This document shows, one piece after another, positions 35,201 through 46,718 of a stretch of DNA of 64,000 bases. The notes under the pieces are model-generated. The model was not told the DNA's origin. It saw only the letters and a program-made list of their open reading frames with translations, and did not search any database. Within the stretch, counting starts at the first letter, position 1, and every line of letters begins with the position of its first letter. Position numbers and translations under genes: made by a program. Source of the DNA: Oscheius sp. JU75 (lineage: Eukaryota > Nematoda > Chromadorea > Rhabditida > Rhabditidae); the NCBI GenBank assembly GCA_037178855.1, contig JASJZC010000004.1:7378001-7442000 (forward strand). The letters are read 5' to 3'.

Positions 35201-36814
35201 GGGACAGGAACATACAAAGTTGTAAAGATGAAGTTCGCATCAACATATGGTGATAGGCTGACAGACGGGAAATTGTACAGGGGAAGGGATTTGCATCTTG
35301 CCTTTGGTATTTTATCACTAACAATGCTCGGATACCGTATTACTTCGTGGGGGGTTCTATCAGTTGGGCTGATTGACAGGGACATTACAAGCTTCTAACA
35401 GGCTGGATACGGCCAGCAGGGTGCAAAACAGGAAACTATAGAAGGACCAACCTAGTAGGCGCTCCATGAGTAATTTCCTTCTCGGTCTCGAGAAGCTTCT
35501 GCTCCAGGTCGGTGCATTTCTTCTGCAATCGAAGAACCGTTGTCCACTTCTTCTCTAGAATTCCCTGGATTGATACCTTGTCATTTTCGCCCTAAATTTT
35601 GTTATTTAATGACCATGAAAGATGTGACAAAACTGACCAGATTGGCTTCCCCCCGAAAAGCCTTCAGCGTCTCCAGGTATCCATTTGACTGAAGGTAATC
35701 AGCAATCGCTTTATTTCTGCAAAAAAAGAACTATATTCGTTGTTAGGAGCCCCTCGGTTTAATGTGTGTTTGCTCACAGCTTTTCAAGCGCGAGCCCCCT
35801 GTCGCGAGAACACTAATGAACTCTCTGAGAGAGCACATTTTCAACGATGCGCTTGTCTCTCGTGTAATTGTTTCTTCAATAGTGAGCGCGCCCGGGAGGA
35901 GGATGGCTTGCTAATGCTACTGCCGCCATCGTATAATCTAATTCAGACCCAGAAGGCTGAATTGAATGACGTAATTATGGGTAGGGGAGGCGGTAATCGT
36001 TCGGCAGGCAACACCCCTCAGTTCGAAATTTTTGGTGCGATCTCGCTGAACCACCTCAAATCACTTATTTTGCATTTTCCATCGTGGTCTGCACTATCTA
36101 ACTATGTTTTTTGAATTCAGCGCAAAAATTAATTCCATGGAACGGAAAATACGATAAAAATTCACAAGATGAATGGTGTGAAAGAAAAAAAAGTTAGAAA
36201 GGGCAAATCGTGCTGGAAAACGCATAAAAACGCGATTCAGAGAGGCTCTGCGAGTTCCTGTCAAAAAATTTTACTTAGCTAGTAGAAACACATTTACGTA
36301 ACCTTGAGGCGAATGCCATGATAATTTGCGAAGCTCAGAGAGACTAATTAACAAGTAGAGAGAGAGCAAAGTAGAACAGCTCATATGGTAAGGCATTGTG
36401 TAACAGGCACTAGGATAAAGGAATTTGTTCGCGAAAAATGTCAGAAAATAACAAAATACGCGAATCCAAGAGAACAAAACTGAAAAAGATCAACTGGGGG
36501 AACAATCCTACAGCCAGCTAACCACTAGGTCATGCTCGTCTTTCTGTAAAATCAGAGCCAACGATCGTGTAACCCCATTAAGAAGGAATGAAAGTGATTT
36601 TTGCGCTCGTGTAGCGGTGAAATTGAAAGAAAGGTAAGACACAACGCTCAATTAGCGATGCGTCGGCGCTGATCCGGTAATTGCTACCTTCCTGAATGGA
36701 CCATTGTATAGAGAACACCTGTATACAATTCCAGGGCCCAAACAACCCAATTTTCAATGAAAAAATCATGAAAACAACTCACATTTCTTCTCTGTGCTTG
36801 TCCGTTGTCGTCAT
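32275..36814 (-). CDS. lis-1: LIS1 (dynein regulator, PAFAH1B1)
   Basis: The WD40 regulator of cytoplasmic dynein. Minus-strand exons 36814-36783, 35716-35638, 35591-35452, 34682-34444, 34400-34126, 33186-32986, 32944-32749 and 32348-32275 give 411 residues, one more than human LIS1. The N-terminal LisH motif is split over exons 1 and 2 ([21 protein letters not shown]). It is followed by the coiled coil ([21 protein letters not shown]) and seven WD repeats. Near-invariant blocks are [75 protein letters not shown] and the last-repeat [11 protein letters not shown]. The intron between 32986 and 32944 starts with GC instead of GT. Introns 2-3 and 5-6 are filled with TGACAG-type repeats. Confidence 0.97.
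36505..36550 (-). repeat. Weak tRNA-like fragment in a lis-1-adjacent intron
   Basis: The minus strand reads GACCTAGTGGTTAGCTGG, a box-A-like stretch, without a convincing box B after it. It lies in the long first intron of lis-1 and is noted only because three better tRNA-like fragments occur in the window. Confidence 0.25.
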
Positions 36815-37972
36815 TTTCATACTCATCAACCAGAAATACGCGCTCCGAGGTCGAGCTCGACCGAAATTCACCCGTCAAAGTTAGCACCACCAATGTGAGC
36901 TCTAAATTCTTGGATTTTCTCGAATTAATTGTTATAAAATGTGAAGAAAATTGACAGGAGGGCATAAAGGAGGATTCCACGAGGGCAATGGGCCATGAAT
37001 AACTAATCTGATCGTGTTGTAACGTCTCTAACCGGGGGAATACCAATTTTTCAGAGAAACCACTCGATTTTGAACCTGTTCAACGATTTTTAATGTGTTA
37101 GAGCATCAATATCTTGTGTCTGGCATCGATAACAAGCTTATTTGAGCAAAAAATAATGCAAAACATGGGGAAACTGTGTCCAAAAAGTCCGAGAACATAG
37201 CAAGAGGAAAGAGAGAAAAATGAGGCCAAACCTCATGTTGCGAGTGAAAAATCCACTGACATGTTCTTGTCCCCCAGTTCTAGTCGGCCGAGAGCACCGT
37301 ATGCGGGCCAGCCTGCGCATCAGACCTCTTTTTTCCAACTGGATTGAAACATGTCCTGTTAAAACGGCTTTTTTGAAGGATTACAGTGAGTTTTTGATTG
37401 TTGAAAAGTTTATAGAGGTATTTCACGTAGCTGGGAGCAGAATAAAGCATATCTGGAGGCTGAAAATGAACAAGAAATCGATGAACGTAGGGAGAAAAGA
37501 AAATAAATGGAAAAAATGGAAGTTTTCCTGGACAATTTGAAACCGCGCCAAATGTCGTAAAGAATGATTTGAAATGTTAGAGGATTTTTTAAAAAAAAGT
37601 TAAAAATTCGAAGTTTCCTACTTTTCCCCGCTTTCTTACTCATTTCTCATAGTATTTTCTTCCTTTTTTCCAAAATATTATTTCATTTTAATAATTGGTC
37701 CAGAAACAAATGAAAGCCTATTGGAAGCAAAAAGTGACAATAATAAGACGTATTTCGAGTCAAGATTTCCAAGAAAGATATCGTCACTTTGAGACATTTT
37801 CTCTAGCTGAATCCTTGACGGCTTGACAGCAAGATGACATGCGGCAATATAGTTGCCAATTCAGAGGGACATGCCCTCTAAGAATTAGCGCTAATCTCGA
37901 CCACTCTTGTTTGCCTTCTCTGGCATAAATTGACTCTCGAATTTCCAGGGGACTAGCTGGCCGGCGAGGGAG
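36815..37972. other. Divergent spacer between lis-1 and SPRTN
   Basis: A/T-rich spacer between two divergent genes. An acceptor TTTCCAG at 37943-37949 precedes the SPRTN start by 23 nt. No exon, RNA gene or strong repeat is seen. Confidence 0.4.
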
Positions 37973-39884
37973 ATGAATCTTGTGGATCCGAGTTTTGAGC
38001 TGATCGACCCAAATCCCGACATCCATGCCCTGTTTCTCGACTACAATCGCCGTTTTTTCCGGGAGGCTCTTCTGGCCTGCGAGGTCAGGTGGAGTCCTAG
38101 AATGACATCGTATTTATGGCTCGTTTTCTCATAAAAAATCTTCATTTAGGTGCGCCGGGGTCTGTGTGTATGAGGGAAACAGCGGAATGTGCTCCATCCG
38201 GCTCTCCCAACCTCTGCTGAAGCTCCGGCCGAGGAGCGACCTCGTCGAAACGCTTCTGGTTCGCCTTTTTGTCATTTTTCTTACAATTTTGGCTGTTTTA
38301 GCACGAAATGATTCACGCCTACCTCTTCGTAACTGCCAATAATCGGGACAGAGAGGGGCATGGCCCCGAGTTCCAGTCTCACATGCACAGGTTAGTGTCT
38401 TCTCCGTGTTTTCAATTAATTTAACCAACTTACCTTGGTTTATAATCCAAATCTTCGAACTCTTTGCTCTGCTCATTGCTTGTTCAGAATCAACAAAGAA
38501 GCCGGCACAAAGATCACCATTTTCCACTCATTCCATGCCGAGGTCCGTCTCTACAAGACACACCATTGGAGGTTGGTCAGTCTTATTCCTTTTGGTGCCT
38601 CAGATAGATTGAAATCTGAAATAAAACGACAAAAAGTGAACAAGATGGCCATAGGATCGAATCTGAGCTGCTGGCAGTCAAAAAATGTGTCACAGCGACA
38701 GTGCGTGTAAACATATTGTTGTAACACACTTTATTTTAAGAGAAACAAAGCAATCTTGTTTCAGATGTGACGGGCCGTGTCGAGAGCGAAAACCCTTCTA
38801 CGGCTGGGTGAAGAGAGCCATGAATCGTGCTCCCGGCCCCAGTGATACCTGGTGGACTCAACATCAGGCCACCTGTGGTGGCACCTACCACAAAGTCGCC
38901 GAGCCGGAAGGCTACAAGGCCAAGAAACAGCCCGGTGATAAGGAAAAGGTTGGTAATTTCCTGATTTCCATGAAGTTTTTTTTAGCCCAAAAAGACGGAC
39001 AAATCGGATTCAAACAAGCCGAAAAAGACTCTGGATAGCTGGCTCTCACCGACGAAAAAAGACGATGGACAGAGACTTGGAGAAGGCGGAGCGACTGACG
39101 GCAAATCGAAGCTCTTGGACCAGTTGGAGAACAAGACTGGAGGAGGAACGACTCTTGGAGGAGCAACCACCGGAAGATCGAGACTCCTGGACCTATATGA
39201 CAACCAAAAAAAGCCGAGTCCGAAAAAGAAGATTGATTTCGAAATTGTCGGGTAAATTTTTCTAATATGTTCTGGTTTGTTCCTGCTTTTTTTCGCACAT
39301 AATTGCAAAATTTTTAGTCTCGGCTCCCAATTCAACCCCATCCAGCTCGACGACGACGGGGGCGACAGAAATGATCCGAACTACCAATGGCAGGAAGGCT
39401 GTGGACCGATGTTACCTTACGAAGGTCCGCTGGAAGCCTGGGAACAGTGGCCTAGTGACTGGCCAAAAGAGTCTGTAACGGCTGAAGAATGGGAGGCGAT
39501 TCCGGAAGGATTGCTCAACCAAAATACGAAAAGTGAAGAGTGGGAGCCTATTCCGCCGGAAGTAAGTGTTTTCGTCTACAGTTCACACGCGCTGTCGCTG
39601 TGGCCCATTTTGCTTATAGTTCAAAAGTATGTCTGCAGGTGATCGCAAACGAGAACGACGGATGGGAGAAGATTCCAGTAGAAATACTGAAACCTGTTGA
39701 GGATCGCAGAATGGAAGATGATGACTATGAAGAGCCCCAGCCGAAGAAGAAATCGCCGAAGCGATGTAGGGGTTACGAGAACGAAGACGGACCTGATTAC
39801 GAGATAGTCAACTGTCCACACTGCGGCAACGAGGAATATCAGTTTTACATGGAACGTCACATACTGAGCTGTACCAAAAAATAG
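37973..39884 (+). CDS. SprT-like DNA-protein crosslink protease (SPRTN/DVC-1)
   Basis: A DNA-dependent metalloprotease that removes DNA-protein crosslinks and recruits p97/CDC-48. Exons 37973-38109, 38150-38258, 38302-38390, 38488-38571, 38765-38948, 38986-39251, 39318-39561 and 39639-39884 give 452 residues. The SprT domain is nearly co-linear with human SPRTN: VRWSPRMTSCAGVC, GMCSIRLSQPLLKLRPRSDL, the zinc protease motif HEMIH, DREGHGPEFQSHMHRIN, CDGPCRERKPFYGWVKRA and TCGGTYHKV. C-terminal to it are a Lys-rich linker with TLDSWL, a short SHP-box-like stretch (DDGQRLGEGG), an acidic Trp-rich region and a C-terminal UBZ-type zinc finger (CPHCGNEEYQFYMERHILSC). The ATG lies 23 nt after a TTCCAG acceptor. 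Confidence 0.95.
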
Positions 39885-40086
39885 CCTATTAATTTTCATA
39901 TTACCCACACTCCTTTTTTTAACACTTTACGGGCCCTCATACGTGTCATTTATAACTGAACCGGGTTTTTTTTGTAGGAATGAATTGTCAAATTTCTATA
40001 TGCTTGTTCGTGGTTTTACATGTGTTTCAATGACCTTCTTTACCTTGGAAACTAGTAAGTGGTTCAAATTTACAATGAGCATTCAG

Positions 40087-41311
40087 ATGCCGACGGACAT
40101 CACCCAATTTTTCAAGGCACGATGCAAAACGCTGGTCCAGAAGCGACTCAAGGAGCAACTAGGTCATGAAGACGAAAAGAAGAGGCTGCTGTCAGAAGAA
40201 CCCTCAATCAGCTATCGAAAACATTCGCTCGCAGCCCGGAAATACGCAACGGACATCCTCGAATTCGGGCATGTGGTGATCGCGAAGCGGCGGGACTATC
40301 TCGACTTCAATGCCCTCATGGCCACGATGAGCAGCAGCGACCGGGACCGATTCGACCAGGACAGTGAGCGCTGTCTCCGCAGTCTCAGCCAACTCGTCCT
40401 GCAGCTGTTGGAGATGATTTCGAAGGATCGGACACTGTCGGAGCAGGAAAAGGAACATTTGAAGGTCGGTTTTTGAGTGATTCTCGCAGTTCACACGCGT
40501 AGTCGTTGTAGCTTCATTTCCCACAAGATCATCTCATATTACAGGCCGTCTGCGCTCTGCTGGAGAAGGATATCAAGAAGATCGGACGCGTCGTGACCGA
40601 GATGAGACGGCTGCGGCTAACGGCGATGGCCAGTAGGAAAGAAATGAGCAAATTATCCTCGATGTTGGCCGTGAAGCAGCGTCTACTGAGACCGATCAGT
40701 CCGAGCTTGGAGAGTACTTCTTCGGGATCGCCCAGAGCTGAGGTGAGTCATTTTTTATATCGAAAACATCCAAAACAGTCTAGAGTTCATCTGCAATGCA
40801 GTTTCTATATAAGAATAGACAGAAAAAAATTTAACTAGGCAATTTTCAGATTCGCCGACGAAATGTGCCCATAGATGACGAGGACGGACCTCTCCTTGGC
40901 CGCAAACAGCAAGAAAATCAGGTCGCGTTGAACGAGCATCACCAGCAGCAGCAAGAGGACACCTACGAGCCCGAGCTGGATCTCTCCCCGGCCGAGATGG
41001 ATCAGCTCCAAAAGGAGAACGACAGGCTGTTCAAGAAGTTCACCAGTGCCCAGGACACGGTCAACAGTCTAGAGACGCAAATCTTCGAGATCCAACGGCT
41101 CCAAGAGTGCTTCTCGGACAAGGTTTTCGATCAAGAGAAGGAAATAGACGTGATCAATGAGATGGCTGTGGGCACGACGGAATCCCTGAAGGACGCCAAC
41201 GAGTTCATCCGACAAGCCATCAGCAACACTGCCAGCCGCCGAGTGATCATTCTTTTCTGTATTGTTATTCTCACCCTGACTTTGCTATTTCTCGACTGGT
41301 ATAATTTGTAA
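40087..41311 (+). CDS. Syntaxin-18 (ER Qa-SNARE)
   Basis: The Qa-SNARE of the ER (Ufe1/syntaxin-18), used in Golgi-to-ER retrograde fusion. Exons 40087-40464, 40545-40742 and 40850-41311 give 345 residues. The N-terminus matches the family (MPTDITQFFKARCKTL), and ARKYATDILEFGHVVIAKRRDYLDF is the conserved N-terminal domain block. The SNARE motif runs through KENDRLFKKFTSAQDTV, IFEIQRLQECFSDKVFDQEKEIDVINEMAVG. A C-terminal membrane anchor (IILFCIVILTLTLLFLDWYNL) follows, ending in the family's LFLDWY. The start is placed at 40087, directly after ATTCAG; an upstream in-frame ATG at 40076 is before that acceptor. It begins 202 nt after SPRTN on the same strand, so an operon is possible. Confidence 0.94.
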
Positions 41312-41345
41312 TATTTGGGGGCTTCCAGAAAACGGGATTTTTATT

Positions 41346-41358
41346 AATAAATTTTATT
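41346..41358. terminator. Back-to-back polyadenylation signals
   Basis: AATAAA on the plus strand (41346-41351), 35 nt after the syntaxin-18 stop, is followed at once by TTTATT (41353-41358), which is AATAAA on the minus strand for the convergent prospero gene. The arrangement suggests a shared, bidirectional 3'-end region. Confidence 0.5.
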
Positions 41359-41637
41359 GAAGATCAGACCAGGAAACGGTAAAGCAACTTTCACAGCTGT
41401 CGAGAGAGGAAGTAGAGAGACAGAGAGTGTGGGGAACCTTATTACATTTAGATACTGTACACATGGAATGTCTAGGAAGCGCAGAAAGAGGCACAAATGG
41501 TGATTTCTTGGGGAGGTTGGACGAAAAAACAAGGAGCTACATATTGCACAAAAAATAGGATGACTTAGGTCAAGTTATATATATTATATATATAAGAATG
41601 GATCACAGTCAAGAAAATATGGATAGAATGACGAGAG

Positions 41638-44600
41638 TTACTGCTGTTCTAGACGCTCGAGGAAGTTGGGATCCTTGAAGTATTCGGGAATCGGGTCGTC
41701 CAGTCTGTTGATTACCTAGAAGGAAAATTTTAGAATGAACTGTTGAAGCTGTGGCCAAGATTTTAGAGCCACAACTACTGCGCGTGTGACCTGTGGAAGT
41801 TGGCTAGAAACCTAGAGTCACAATGACAGCCCGTGTGAGATGTGGCTCGAGAAAAAAGAGAACTTTCGGTTCAAAAAAAAAGAATTTCCGATTTTTCTCA
41901 CAAAAATCTGCTTACCTTGTAGATGGTCTTCTTCCAAGAAGCCTCGGCATCTTTTCCCAGCTTGATAGAGTCGAAGAACTCTCGCAAGGTCTCCTGCACC
42001 ACGTGTACTAGTCTCTCTGGAGGCTGAAATATTCAATTTTATCATTTTTCCTCTCTTTTCCTAACCTGGATGTGGTTGTTGCGATTATAATGCTGGTTGA
42101 GAGCTTTCATAATCTCGGAGTCAGTGTTGACAGTAATCTGATCGCGGTGAGTGACGCCCTCTGCCAGGGCATTCCGGGCGAATTTGTCCATCTGGTTGTA
42201 GTAGAATTCCCTATAAGAAGTGGATTACAATTTCTGGATTCAGTCTCTCATAAATTTTGAGCTCAGATCAACGAGGCGAGCTTCTCGTGCGCACGCTCGA
42301 CTGACCACGAGTCGTCATCTGTCAGCAAAGGCGCATTTTAATGACACGGCTGACAAGTCGAGGAACAGATCTCAGATCGGATTCTTAGATTGTGTGAGAT
42401 TTATTGAGAACTTGGGAGTTCGTGGGAAAACGAGCCACAACTACAGCGCGTGTGAAATGTGAAGGAGGTTTTAGATTCGAAAAAGTACCCCTACTGCCCG
42501 AAAATTATCAACTAGGTGGCAGCTGTCTTCTCCTCTAGGCTCACCCCTTATTAGCTCACAGCCGGCGGCCTTGACGCACATTGTTTGAAGGGGTTGATAC
42601 ACCTGCGCCGACGCATCATCTTTCACTCTCTCCCTCTCTCCATATACGGTAGTTTTCAAGAGAGAGACAATAGAGAGACCCTCTCTCACTCATAATCATG
42701 ACTCGGAATCCGCTTAGGACCAGTCCTGATACTACCGTAACCGGTCGTCTAGGCGATTACTCGAGGGAAGGAAATGAGAACAGTGGACACGAGGGGAGTT
42801 TGCCGATGGGGAGAGACAGTAGACAGTGCTGTTCCCTAACTTCCAGTCACTCTCACTCCCTCTCTCTCTTCAAAACTCTTATCCCCCAGTCGACCATCGT
42901 CTTCCAGTTTCGCTTCCTAATCCCCCATAGAAGATTACTGTAGCGAGACGGCGCCTCTGGGAGATTAGCACAGCGTCGCCGGAAATATTAGATAGAGAGA
43001 GAGTGAGGAAGTTGGAAACCGTGGCTAGAATTGAATTTATCACTAGAAGAAACTGTTATAATGATAAAAGAGGAATCCACTAGTCAATTAGTGAGGAAAC
43101 GCGCGCCCTCCCCGATGGCGCAGTCCCTAGTGATGCTGTCTACGGTCCAGAGGTCGGGGGCTCGGATCCTGGAGCATCTTTTTGTCTTTTTACGGGTTCC
43201 TAACAGCAGTTTTGCATACTTTTTAAGTCGGAAATAATGAAAATAGCCCACCTGAAGTTACTGAACCACTTGACCAGCTGCGCCGTGTTGTTCTTATTGA
43301 AGCGGATGTCAGGGAAGTAGCTCTTCAGCAAGGTCGAGTTCGGATATCGCGTGAAAAAGAACATGAGCTTGGCCTTCCGAAGGTGCATGGGAGTTAGGGT
43401 CGTGCTCTGACTGCCGTCCATCGGTCCATAGTCACTGTTGTCGTCGCTGTTCGTTGGACTGTCTTCACGATCGTTGAAGGCGGCTCCGCCATACAGAGGA
43501 TGACCGACCATGGTTGGCGGGAAGTAGTTGGCGAGACTCGAAGCTGACAGATTTAGCTGTGGGGTGCTTCTTCCCGAGATTGGAGACTCTCGTCCAAGGG
43601 GGGTGCCCCTCCTGACAGAGTCGGTCACCTTGGCTCTCTTCCTCTTCAACTCGTCATCCATCATTGGCCTGCGGAGACTGGACAGGGCGGCCAAAGGATT
43701 GAAGCCATTGAACGGAGGGAAGATGCCGTTCGGACCGCCGTGGGGCATTCCAAAGGCGAGGGGGTTCGGCTGTGAAAAGTTCGGGAACATCGGTGGGAGC
43801 TGGGGCTGACAGCGTTGGCTGTCAGCAGTGAATCGGGCCAGGTCAGCTGCCCATTCTTTGAGAATCTGAAACATGGGGGTAAACAGGAAGCGACTGTTGA
43901 CAGAGACAAAGACTAAAACAGACATACCTTGTCCACGAGGGAGGACATGTTCTCGTTGATTTCAGTCTTGAGAGTCTGGGCAAGAAGAGAGAAGTCTCGC
44001 ATTCGGGGCTTTTCCTGAAAATCACTGTCTGTCTCTGTCTCTGTCTCTGTCTCTGTCTCTGTCTCTGTCTCTGTCTCTGTCTCTGTCTCTGTCTCTGTCT
44101 CTGTCTCTGTCTCTGTCTCTGTCTCTGTCTCTGTCTCTGTCTCTGTCTCTGTCTCTGTCTCTGTCTCTGTCTCTGTCTCTGTCTCTGTCTCTGTCTCTGT
44201 CTCTGTCTCTGTCTCTGTCTCTGTCACTGTCCCGCGACCCACCTCATTCTGCTGCATGAGCTTCTTCTGCTGTTCAAACATGTTTGAGCAGAGTCGTCTC
44301 TGAGCCTCCATCATCTCATGAATACTGGGGCTGGTCAGCTGTGACTGAAGAGCTGTCAACTTGTCCAGAGGGTTCTCTCCCTCCTCCGCCAGAGTAGGAG
44401 AGGGAGAGTCACTCTGTTCAGCTGCCTCATCCACATTCTCTTCACAGGTCCCAATCTCTTCAAACTGTTCAGCGAGGTTCTTCTGTGGCTGTGTCTGTTT
44501 CCTCTTGCTGGAGCTGCTAGCTGAACTCTCATTGCTGGCCGGACTGTCATTGACCGGCCGGTCATCCTCCTTCACTTCCTCCATCTTCTCATCATTGGTC

Positions 44601-45346
44601 TCGACGTCAAGCTGGTCCAGATCGTCTGTCAGATCCTCGTCCTGTCCCTCCTCTCGAACCGAGAGATCCGTGGGCTGGTCATCCTTCAGATCGTCGTCCA
44701 TGGCGGACATCCACATACCTGGGAACAGGGCGGCTAGCTGGTCGTTTCCACCGTTTTTCAGACCCTGAAGATTGATTTTTGGAGAAAATGGTTGCCAGAA
44801 TCGTTTAAAAACGGCTAGAAACCGAAGACATTTTCAGATTCTGTGATTTTTTGCAGAATTGTAGAGGAGATAAAAATATACAACTTTGTAAAACATGTGA
44901 ACTTGTAAATGCTTATATGAGTCCTGAAAATACACTAGAGATCACTAGTTGGGTTGTACCTGGACGCGTACCCGTAAAAACTCGGCAGCAACATTTTTAG
45001 TCAAGTGCTTAGGGAAGAAGACTGAGAAGCAAAAGGTTCCTGGTTTTATTCCCAGAGAGACAGAGAGAAAGAGAGAGATAGAAAGATTGAAAAATAGAGA
45101 GAGAGAGAGAGCCAAACAGTTAGTGTCTCCGAAAGTAAGAGACCACCTGCTTTGTATTCATGATCGATGCCTGTTTACCTGGTAGGAGTTGCGGGGCTCG
45201 CCGGCGTCGACACGTTGTCTCTGCCTCTTGATCTTGTATCTTTGCTGCTGCTGCTGGCTGAAGGCTCCAAGCTGCTGCGGACCTTGTGGAAAGATCGAGA
45301 AGAAGGGGTTGAAGGGCGGCGGGGGCACGGCGCCTCCAGAGGACAT
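41638..45346 (-). CDS. Prospero homeobox transcription factor
   Basis: The Prospero/PROX homeobox factor, a regulator of neural and glial differentiation. Minus-strand exons 45346-45179, 44764-44243, 44014-43928, 43865-43252, 42210-42066, 42023-41916 and 41715-41638 give 573 residues. The homeo-Prospero domain occupies the C-terminal third: [62 protein letters not shown], then the Prospero domain [20 protein letters not shown] to [17 protein letters not shown]. The N-terminal [17 protein letters not shown] region is also family-typical. An acidic stretch fills exon 2. The intron between 44243 and 44014 is almost wholly (CTGTCT)n. The ATG at 45346 follows TTTCAG directly, and an earlier coding exon cannot be excluded. 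Confidence 0.95.
43099..43176 (+). repeat. tRNA-like fragment in a prospero intron
   Basis: The plus strand reads GATGGCGCAGTCCCTAGTG (box-A-like) and later GGGCTCGGATCCTGG (a degenerate box B), spaced as in a tRNA but without good stems. It fits a tRNA-derived SINE remnant more than a working tRNA. Confidence 0.4.
44024..44227. repeat. (CTGTCT)n hexanucleotide microsatellite
   Basis: About 200 bp of near-perfect CTGTCT repeats (more than 30 units) fill the prospero intron between the donor GTGGGT and the acceptor TTTTCAG. Read from the gene's strand it is (ACAGAG)n and stays open as Thr-Glu dipeptides. Confidence 0.95.
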
Positions 45347-46464
45347 CTGAAAGAGAGACAGGACTATTTGTACAGATTGTTCATATAGAGAAGAGGGGAG
45401 GGGAGAGAAAAGCAATTTGGCTGGGCCACCAGGTGCGCTGAATGTCATCTAATACAATGGCACAAGCTCATATCCGAGACAGGCTATTGCCAGCCTGGAG
45501 AGGCAGGAAGCACAATAGACAGTCGGCTGACAGAACAGCAGTCTTAAGCCGAGGTGGGGAGACATAGATCGTATCGGAGGGCGAAAACGAAGGAATTATG
45601 CAAAGTGGGCAGGGGAGAGATGACTGTCGGGATAGGGTTAGAAAGCACTGGTAGGTGGGGAAGGTTCCGAAAGCCACAGGTTACCTGTTCTCCGGTGTCA
45701 GAAAACGGACAAAGTTTCTTAGGAATGGGATGAGTATAGGCTAAGGTCCCGTCACGACTACCTACAGTATGAGTATGGACATGGGTCCTGTCCCGACTTT
45801 CTTGGTACGAACAGTGAGGAAATGCTGTAGTTTGCGTATGAGCATGGGGATGAGTCACGCTCTCCCAATGCGTACCCTGGATGATTTCGGATTGACAAAA
45901 GACTGAAAATTTCTTAGGAGACAGAGAGACTTAGAAACTGGAAAAAAGGAACCTGTTCCAAAGGAGAGTCAAACATGGGCCTCATCAGGAACTCTCCTAG
46001 ATACTAGGAGTAGGATTCTTCCCGAGACAGGACAAGGAATTTCCGTTGCAAGAAACCGAGTGTACGACATGTCCCGGTATTCCATTCAGAACACGAACTA
46101 ATCCCAAAGGGCTGTTCCCCTACTGTTTTCAGAATCACCACTGGGTGTAGTCACAATAGTCGTTCTCATAACAAGAAGGAAGAACTGTACTTTTCTTTGG
46201 AAACATCTTAGAGACTTTGAGAAGGACTACCAGAGGAAAGTCAATAAGAGACAGAGACTATGGTACCTTTTTTGGATTTTGGAGAAAACACTGGAATGGA
46301 AGGACCGGAAAAGGAGATCGAGAAGAGTTCAATAAACAGAGACGCTCTGCGGAGCGCCATCAATAACAAGATTTCCATTGTTTCGGTGATTGGGAAAGAA
46401 TGGGGAACTTGATCAGATCAGAGAGAGGGGGAGAACATGAAAACAGGGTACAGTAGCTGAGAGT

Positions 46465-46498
<34 letters not shown>

Positions 46499-46675
46499 AG
46501 AGGAATAGATAGACAAAGAGAGACAGAGGGAGAGAGTCACAGTAAGAGTTGGGTTGAGTAGGAGAACCTGTCTCCGCCGGAAGACAAGAGGGGGCCAGTT
46601 ACTGTAGTCGCGCCGTGCGCGATGGGGCGGGGTCGTCTTGGACGCGTAAGAAATCGGCTCCGCCCCTTCGAGAGT

Positions 46676-46718
<43 letters not shown>

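Noticed and set aside
43913-44716. A single prospero exon with a natural Thr-Glu repeat domain
   Set aside because: GTGGGT and TTTTCAG borders exactly flank the repeat, and the sequence on both sides joins in phase; retention remains possible and is listed as a finding.
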